This document shows, one piece after another, positions 23,501 through 32,500 of a stretch of DNA of 64,000 nt; position 1 is the stretch's first letter, and the number at the start of each line of letters is the position of its first letter. A model generated the notes under the pieces. That model did no database searches. It was given only the letters and a program-made list of their open reading frames with translations, and had not been told where the DNA came from. This DNA comes from Blasia pusilla (Eukaryota > Marchantiophyta > Marchantiopsida > Blasiales): positions 62,124,001-62,188,000 of the forward strand of contig CM114272.1 of NCBI GenBank assembly GCA_050084515.1. The letters are read 5' to 3'. The position numbers and the translations under genes are program-made.

Positions 23501-26500
23501 TTGCAAGGCTGCTTCTCACTGTGATGTGCAGAGCAGTTTATTTTGAGCCATCTGGTCAACAGGAAGATATGAACTCAGGTTTCAAAAGTTCCTTGAAGGA
23601 GGGAATTGAAAAGGCTTTGGAGAAGACACGGAACGGCAGCTCTTTCGTTGGCTGCATAGAGGCCATTTGCTTGGAATATCCTGGAATCTGGATACAGCCA
23701 AAACTTGTAGGCCATGCTAGCCTAAAGTCGAGCAATTTTCACTCCGGTATCCTCGTTCTGGAAAATGAAATATTGCATGATACCACCAGAGAGAAAGTCC
23801 CATCAGGCAGTACTTGTAAACGGCAAAGGGGTGCCGCAGGAAAAGTCACCAAAGAGAGGGAAAACTTGGAAGAGGCATGGTTGGAATTGGCCAATCTATA
23901 CAAAGAGCTTGGCGAAGAGGATGTTGTGCTTTCACTTTATCAGAAAAATTTGACCAGAAAGCCTCTTACACATGAGGCATTAGAGGCTCAGCTTGGAGGC
24001 GACCCAAGCAGGGGACTGATTTTGTACGACCAAGCACTAGATGCACTAGATAATGATTCTGGTATAGTGTTTTTCCTAAAAAATGAAATCATTTGTGTCA
24101 TTGCTTGGTGCAAGACAGTGATGCCGGATAGTTTTAATGTAGCTTCCGACTGGTATCCAGACCACAAAAGTACTTCTATCGACTATCCCTCAACTGCTTG
24201 AAATCTTGATTGACACTTCCAATTCCAACAGAATTCTCCCTTCTCGCCATTATTCTATTTTCGACTAGACAAAGACCAGTATTCTTGAAGAGATAATTTG
24301 ATGGTTTGCAGCATAGTAAAGGAGTTACAGTAGAAGAATCTTCTTGTTACCCCATCTCAAAGTAGAAATTCAAAGTTTATTTGTTATCTGCCACTGTAAC
24401 GAGATAATAAATTGGTTGGCAAAGACTAACATGTTTGCTAAAGTGTTACATTAACAGGAAACCCTAAAAGCTTTCTTTTTGAGTTGTCACTTGTCTAGCT
24501 AGTTCAGGTATACATGTGCAATTTAGTAAGTGATATGGCTTTCTCGGGACCCCATGAACAAGAAAGGGTTCACTTTCCTTATATCAATTTGGACAAATGA
24601 TGTTCACAAGCTATTTGAACTTTTTTACAGGCTCAAATGGTGGGCAAGCTTCTCAAGTAGAACAAGATATCTGGTATAATCAGCGCCTGGAATGCCTGTT
24701 GAACCTCAACCACTGGCAGCTGTTGATGGAGGATACTCTTATGCAAGTCCGAAGTGAAGAATCATCAGAACCAGATTTACAGAAACTTTGGGATTCAAAA
24801 CTGGAAGATCCATATTTGAGCTTGTTTGTGCGAGGAGCAGTCAGATTGTCCCCATATCGTGCTCTGGCAGCAGATTTTATCCAATCTTCCTTGGATGAAC
24901 CATGGAAAAGAGACATTCTTATGAAAGAATATGGTTCTCAGATGGCAACTTTGGCAGTGGTAAATGACGAATTTGATAGAGCTAGATTTTACCTCTCACA
25001 TTGCTATAAAACTTTCAGAAAGCAGTGGGCAACCCTTCATCCTTTAGCAATTAGGGCCAGGCATCGTCAAGTGCAGAAATTACAAAAGATCATTGAATTG
25101 GATGAGTTCATTGATCTGTTAACCAGTCAACAGATTTCAGGCTTGCCAAGGTTTTTCAACTTTTCCTCTTCTATTTCTCAGTTTCTTTGGAACAAGGTAG
25201 TCCTGTCTTCTGGTTCATGTAGGACTAGTTTTTTTTTTCACGAGCATTCTAAACACCGAGGGTTTGGGATCCATCCACAAGATTGACCGAGAAGAGAGAA
25301 GAGAAAGAAAATTTATGGTATATCTGTAGTCTTAATCACCTCTGATATTTCTTCTACAGAAAGCTTCTAGAGTGGAGACATCGATGGCCTTCATCGAGAC
25401 TGGATGGTGTGGATGCCTGGGATGATATAGTGCAGAATCGTCTTGTGTTCTTTCACAAGTTTCAGGGTCTGATAAACAGGCAGACTCCATCTGGAGTCAT
25501 CCAGTCAACAAGTGAGGATGCGAAGAGGTCTTTTGCTTCTAAACTTGACAAGGAGCGTGCACATATCTTTCATGAAGCAGCTCGTGGTCTCACAAAACTT
25601 GGTGCATACAATGTTGCTCAGGTTACTTCCAACTGAACATTCTGTTTCTGAATCTATAGACAGCATTACAAGACTTTTAGATGCAGTGCAAAATTGTGAT
25701 AGTTGAAGTCAGGTAGTGCAGTGTATTGGGGCGAGACTTTGAAATGGCTTTCGAGCCAGCTTAACCCTTGTCTATCAGCAAGCCTTATGTTCATTCCATA
25801 AATAAAGGTTTGAGTATTTTAGCCCAGTAGGGCTTGGACCTGGGAGTGATGTATATTGTTCCTGATCTGTTTTAACAGTTGAGATAATGATTCTGCATAG
25901 GTGTATATGGAGGAGTACATGGCAGCTCAACAAGGATTTGGCAAGAAAGATGGACTAGACTATAAATTCTTCAAGGGGCTGGTCAAGCTTCGATGTCTCC
26001 AAGCCAATCGTGCCAAGCTTGTTCAAGCTGGTGAAGCGAAGGAAATGCTCCAACAGGTTTGTACTTCCTGGAGTCCCTTCATTTTTATGTGATATCCACA
26101 TAATTCGCATTTTCTCTTGCTATTGGATATCCCCTACACTATTGGGTGCTTGGTCTATGGTCGCAAGGCTAGGACAGGGACAATGCAATGAGTAGTCTCT
26201 GTTGCTTGGCCGGACGTTGCTCTAAAGTAAAATGTGTCGCAAAGAAAAACGTTTAGGGTATCGATTCCTTTGTGACAGATGTTTGGTGTCGTTTATTGTT
26301 GTAAAACATAGTAACTTGGAGTTTACTATAGTGAAAAGTAACTGATAGAATTACTATAGTAACTTAGTGTTTTACCACAGTAAATAGTAATTTCTTGTTA
26401 CCATAGAGTTACCTCAGTAATTCTGAGAATTACTATGGGCAGCAGGCCCTAACCCTAAAAACCCTAAAACTTAGAAACTCATTCTCTTGGCTGTATATAA

Positions 26501-29500
26501 CCCTCTGAGGGTGCCCTGCGAATTTACATTCTCTTACACCTTTCTGGACACAACTCTCTGAGCTGAGGAGCTGATTGAGAAGCACTGAGTGTGCTTTGCT
26601 TACCTGAGTGGATTGTGCTTCTGACCTTAGTAGTTCAGTGTGCTAAGCACTGAGTGTGCTGCTGCTTACAGACTGAGAGGTCTGCTGACTTGAGGAGTTC
26701 AGTGAGTCTTGTGATACAAGGTGTATAGTAGTACTAACCTGAGTGGTTGCTATTGAGATGTCTACTGCTGCTAACCTGAGTGGTTGCTATTGCACTAAGT
26801 GTGCTTGAGAATGCAAGGTGATCTGGTGATGCAGGTTGTCTAGCTCTTTCCTCTACAATCTAACCTGAGTGGTTGCTATTGCACTAAGTGTGCTTGTAAT
26901 AGCTAGGTTGTAGAGAAACTCTGATTCTAAAAGGTTATGGGCCCACAGGGCATGATATCAGGCAATGTCTCAGGATACCCTGGTGTTAATCTGACCATAG
27001 CACCTTTTGATGGGACTAACTATAGACATTGGTCATTCCAAATGAAACTCCTTCTTCAGCAGAAGAGACTATGGGAGTTTGTGTCTTCTGAGGTGAAAGA
27101 CCCAGATGAAATCAAGGATTTTGAAAACAAGAATGGTGATGCTTACTCTACCATTTGCCTTCATACAGAGTGGTCTATTGCTGAAACTCTTAGGGATGAG
27201 AGTCTAGCTTGGAGGGTTTGGCAAATCGTGCAAAATCAGTATGAGAAAGTTGCTGTATGTGAAGGGTTACAACTCTGGCGAGATTTCAGAACCATTGAGT
27301 TTGAGGAGGGTCAGAGCATGCAAGCGCATGTGGTACAGGTTCGAGCCATGCAGCTGAAGGTGAAAGCTGCACTACAGCTTGACTTTGAAGGCAAGAATTC
27401 CATCTTGCACTTCCTGGGGACATTACCTCCTAGGTTTAACACCATCATCAAAATCCTTCACAACAAGGATGCAGAGCTGTCTTGGGAATACGTCACAACA
27501 CAAATCATTCGAGAGGATGAAGAATGGAAGAAAGATCAAGAGGCAGATTCAGCTCTGTTATCCCGCTTTAAGTTCAAACCTGCAAGGTGGACTCCTAATG
27601 AGAGGAGAGACACAAAAACAGATACACGAATCTGTTACACTTGCAGAGAAAAGGGACATCTATCTCCTCAGTGTCCCAAGAATAAGAACTACAAGATGAA
27701 GAAATTCATCAAGAGATCTCACAAGGAGGGTGCAATGATTGCTGAGCATGTTGCTGATGCAAATTACTCAGAGTGGGGTTAGTTACCAGCAAGGAGGCCA
27801 CTCTCAAAAGTAAAGGTTGGTTTCTCGATTCTGGAGCTACTGCTCACATTTGCTATGACAAAGATCTTTTTTGTGAGTTTCATCCTGTGTCAAGTGCACA
27901 GTATGTCAGATGTGGACCTGGGAATAGAAGTCATGTGCTTGGGATTGGAAAAGTATCCCTGAAATTTGATAGTGAGCATAGTCAAGAAGGGATGTTAAAC
28001 AATGTCCTTTATGTACCAGAGTTCACAAAGAACTTGGTATCTGTGCATCAGCTTACAGAGAAAGGCATTCTTGTATTATTCCTTGACAAAAGATGCATCC
28101 TTCAAAAGGGAGAAGAAGTTCTCTGCCAGGGTGTGGCAGAAGACAAGTTGTTTCGATTGGTGGAAACAACAAAAGTTGAAGCGATGGTGGCTGCTGATGC
28201 CATGGTAGCTGAAAACTCCAACAACATGAAACTGTGGCATCTTCGACTCGGCCATTTATCAGAGATCAACCTTCATTCTCTACAGAAGATGGTGGAAGGG
28301 TTAAAACTACATGCTGATGGTAGATTGGACTTTTGTAGAGCATGTGCTGAGGGTAAATCTCACAAATTGTCATTTCCCAAGAAATCTTTGAGTAGATCAA
28401 CAGACCTTCTAGATCTCATCCACTCAGATGTTTGGGGTTACATGACACAGAAGTCTCTAGGAGGAGCTGCTTGGTATGTGTCCTTTGTGGATGATTATAG
28501 CAGAAAAAGCTTTGTGTATCTGATGAAACACAAAGGTGAGGTTCTTGATAAGTTCAAGAACTTTGTGGCAATGGTGGAGCTACAGACAGGAAGAAGAGTG
28601 AAGAAAATTCGCTCAGATGGAGGCAAGGAGTACAGGAACAAAGAGTTCTCCTCCTTTTTGCAACAAAGGGATTTTGGCTGATGTCACAGCCAGAGACAGT
28701 CCCTCTCAGAATGGAGTAGCAGAGAGACTAAACAGAACTCTGTCAGAGAAGGCGTTGAGCATGCTCCAGCATGCAAATCTCAGGAAAAGCTTTTGGGAGC
28801 TGCAATCAAGACTGCAAACTTTCTGAGGAATGTAAGTCCTACTAGTGCTTTGAATGGGATGACTCCAGAAGAATGCTGGAGTGGTAAGAAGCCAGATATC
28901 TCCCACCTGAGAGTCTTTGGTTGTCCAGCTTACGTACATATCCCAAAGGAGCAAAGATCAAAATTCAGTAAGAAGGCTGAAAAGCTCATCTTTGTAGGAT
29001 ATGAGACTGGCTTGAAGGGATATGTTCTCTACAATCCAAAGACTGGACAGTGTGTCACAAGTAGAGATCTGCAGTTTGATGAAACCTGGGAAGGAGATCA
29101 GAAGAAAATTTCTGAAGTAGAGGGTGAATCATCATCACAACCGCAAATTACTTTTCATGCAGGAACTCCAACAACTGATCTAGAAAGAGATGCAGATCAA
29201 ACCTCGAGACCATCTCGTGGAGAATTCCGTTCAGAAAATCTGAAGGTATATGTCAGGAGAAAGCAGAAAGTTGTCCAAACTGAGGAGAATCATCAGGAAT
29301 CCAACTTTCAGCCTGCTGAAGTACCAGGTACCTCTGAAGATGCACAAACTGAAGAAGTGGCAGAGACATTGCCAAGGAGATCCGGAAGAACGAGAACACC
29401 TATTGACAGGTTGGGAGTTCATCATGAGAAACAGGCTCACTCCTCAGTGGATGAAGAAGCTTGTCTTACTATGGATGGAGAGGATGAACCTTAAACACTT

Positions 29501-32500
29501 GCACAGGCTATGAGTAGACCTGATTGGAGCAAGTGGGAGATTGCCATTGATCAAGAGAAAAAGTCTCTTTCAAAGAATGGCACATGGGAGTGGACTGATC
29601 TTCCCAAAGAGAGGAGATCCATTGGTTGCAAATGGGTTTTCAAGATCAAGAGAGGAGCTAACAATGAAGTGGTGAAGTACAAAGCTCGTCTTGTAGCAAA
29701 GGGTTTCAATCAGCAAGCTGAAGTTGATTATACAGAGACCTTTGCTCCTGTAGTACGGTATGGTTCCATAAGGTTGCTTTTAGCTCTAGCTGCTGAAGAA
29801 GATTGGGAGGTGGAGCAATTAGATGTGGAGACTGCTTTTCTGAATGGAGACCTGAAGGAAACCATCTACATGGATGTTCCAGATGGGTATGGTGGACATA
29901 GGGGCAATGCATGTTTGTTGAAGAAGGCATTGTATGGTCTTAAACAGGCTCCAAGAGCCTGGTATGAAAAGTTGGACTCTTACCTTAGGGAACAGGGGTT
30001 TTGTAGAGCTCATGCAGATTTGAGTGTTTACTGCAAAAATGGTACATTGTTTATTGCAGTTTATGTAGATGACCTCCTGTTGCTAGGCAAAAGTAAGAAA
30101 GAAATCCAGCAAGCAAAGGACAATCTTTGCTCAGTCTTTGCTATGACTATCATAGGCCCAGTGAAGTTCATCCTTGGAACTAAAGTTGAGAGGAACAGAG
30201 CAGAAGGATGGATTAGACTCAGTCAGACTCACTACATTGATGCGATGCTGACAAGGTATAGAATGGCTGAGGCAAAGCCAGTTTCTACTCCACTGGATCC
30301 TGGGTGAAACTTGCCAAAACAGGTGCAGACAAACAGGAGGAGAATGAGAATGTTGAAAACCTTCAACATTTGTATCAGAGTGCTGTGGGTTCTCTGATGT
30401 TTGCCATGGTTTGCACAAGGCCAGATATCTCATATGCAGTGGGAGCACTGGCCAGGTACACGTCTAAACCTACTCTCACACATTGGAGATGTGTAAAGAG
30501 AGTCTTACGGTACTTGAAAGGTACCAAGAATGCGTATCTTGAATACAGGAAACAAGGATGTTTTCCTACCTTGACTGGCTTCACAGATGCTAGTTGGGGG
30601 GATGATCCTGACAACAGCAGGTCTACTGGTGGATATGTATTTACATTGAGTGGTGGTGCTATCAGTTGGCGCAGCAAGCAACAAACATCTGTTGCCTTGT
30701 CCACAACAGAAGCTGAGCTTATGGCAGCTTCAAATGCTACTCAAGAAGTAGTTTGGCTGAGGAGATTGCTTGAGGAGGTTTGTTATAAGCAGAATGATGG
30801 AACTGTATTGTATTGTGATAATACAGGAAGTATAAGTCTTCTCAAGAATCCTGTTCATCATCCTAGGACTAAGCATATAAATATTAGAAGAAGATTTATA
30901 GAGGAGAAAGAAAATGAGCAAATAGTCCAAGTAGAATATTGTCCTACAGAGGATATGACAGCTGATGTATTGACAAAGGCATTGTCAAGAGAAAAGCACA
31001 ACAAATGTGCTCAGAAGATGGGTCTTATATTAAACTCCAGTTAAGTGGGAGTGTTGTAAAACATAGTAACTTGGAGTTTACTATAGTGAAAAGTAACTGA
31101 TAGAATTACTATAGTAACTTAGTGTTTTACCACAGTAAATAGTAATTTCTTGTTACCATAGAGTTACCTCAGTAATTCTGAGAATTACTATGGGCAGCAG
31201 GCCCTAACCTAAAAACCCTAAAACTTAGAAACTCATTCTCTTGGCTGTATATAACCCTCTGAGGGTGCCCTGCATGAATTTACATTCTCTTACACCTTTC
31301 TGGACACAACTCTCTGAGCTGAGGAGCTGATTGAGAAGCACTGAGTGTGCTTTGCTTACCTGAGTGGATTGTGCTTCTGACCTTAGTAGTTCAGTGTGCT
31401 AAGCACTGAGTGTGCTGCTGCTTACAGACTGAGAGGTCTGCTGACTTGAGGAGTTCAGTGAGTCTTGTGATACAAGGTGTATAGTAGTACTAACCTGAGT
31501 GGTTGCTATTGAGATGTCTACTGCTGCTAACCTGAGTGGTTGCTATTGCACTAAGTGTGCTTGAGAATGCAAGGTGATCTGGTGATGCAGGTTGTCTAGC
31601 TCTTTCCTCTACAATCTAACCTGAGTGGTTGCTATTGCACTAAGTGTGCTTGTAATAGCTAGGTTGTAGAGAAACTCTGATTCTAACGTTTAGGGTATCG
31701 ATTCCTTTGTGACAGATGTTTGGTGTCGTTTATACATATTTATTGACATGATTGAAGAACTCTAACAACCATGTCCATCCCTCTACCTTCATGCAGGTTA
31801 AGAGTTATATCAAGTCAACTGCTGAGAAACCATGGGTTGATATGAATCCAGAGTGGCACTCAGGCTTAAAGCTTCTTGGAGCTAATGTCTCCTCCCAGCT
31901 GGCATATTTGAATCTTGACCGTATGGCAAAAAGTGATGCAGATCCATCTGCAATGACTGAATGCTTTTCTCTATTTGGTGCTGCCTACGAAGCTTATGCA
32001 GAGATTTCGTCAAATCAGTCTCTGCCTATAGTAATCTCAAGCTCTCTGAACTCACCACATCAGCTGGCAAAGATATCTCTGACATTTGGTCTTTTTTGTG
32101 ATGAGCTACTAAAGTCATCGAAGGATCTGAAGTGGAGTGATTGTGTTCGGAATGGAATCATGAAAGGATATGCCAAAGCAGGGCTTCCTCCGGCATCCGT
32201 TTATCCTACAGTTATTGTGAAACACATGATGCAAGCCATAATCTTGGACACATCTGTCCGAGCCCAGCTTGGTGTTGCCAGAGTTTTGTCATTGATTGGC
32301 CAGTACCCTGAAACATGTACAATATTTGCTAGTCAAATCAAACAAGTACCCATCTGGGTATTTATTGCTTGGATACCTCAGATGCTTGCAGTAATGGATC
32401 AAGAAGAAAGTAAAGTACTTGTTTCTGTGTTGGAAGGGGTGGGAAGACTGTACCCTCAAGCTCTCTACTTTGCATTTCAAGTTAGTGAGAAGGACTTTGG

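Larger units (their letters stand above)
26297..31685 (+). mobile_element. Ty1/Copia LTR retrotransposon, young, in a DNA-PKcs intron
   Basis: The 5.4-kb element lies in the sense orientation of the host gene. LTRs are at 26297-26929 and 31052-31685; I see only two small indels between them by eye, so the insertion is recent. The primer-binding site (26933-26946), GGTTATGGGCCCAC, matches the anticodon arm of initiator tRNA-Met. The polypurine tract is AAGTGGGAG just before 31052. Domain order gag, protease, integrase, RT, RNase H is Copia-type. The reading frame is broken in several places. Confidence 0.95.

Noticed and set aside
26447-26470. CCCTAA-like run resembling plant telomere repeats
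   Set aside because: Present in both LTRs of the Copia element, so it is part of the LTR and not an interstitial telomere.
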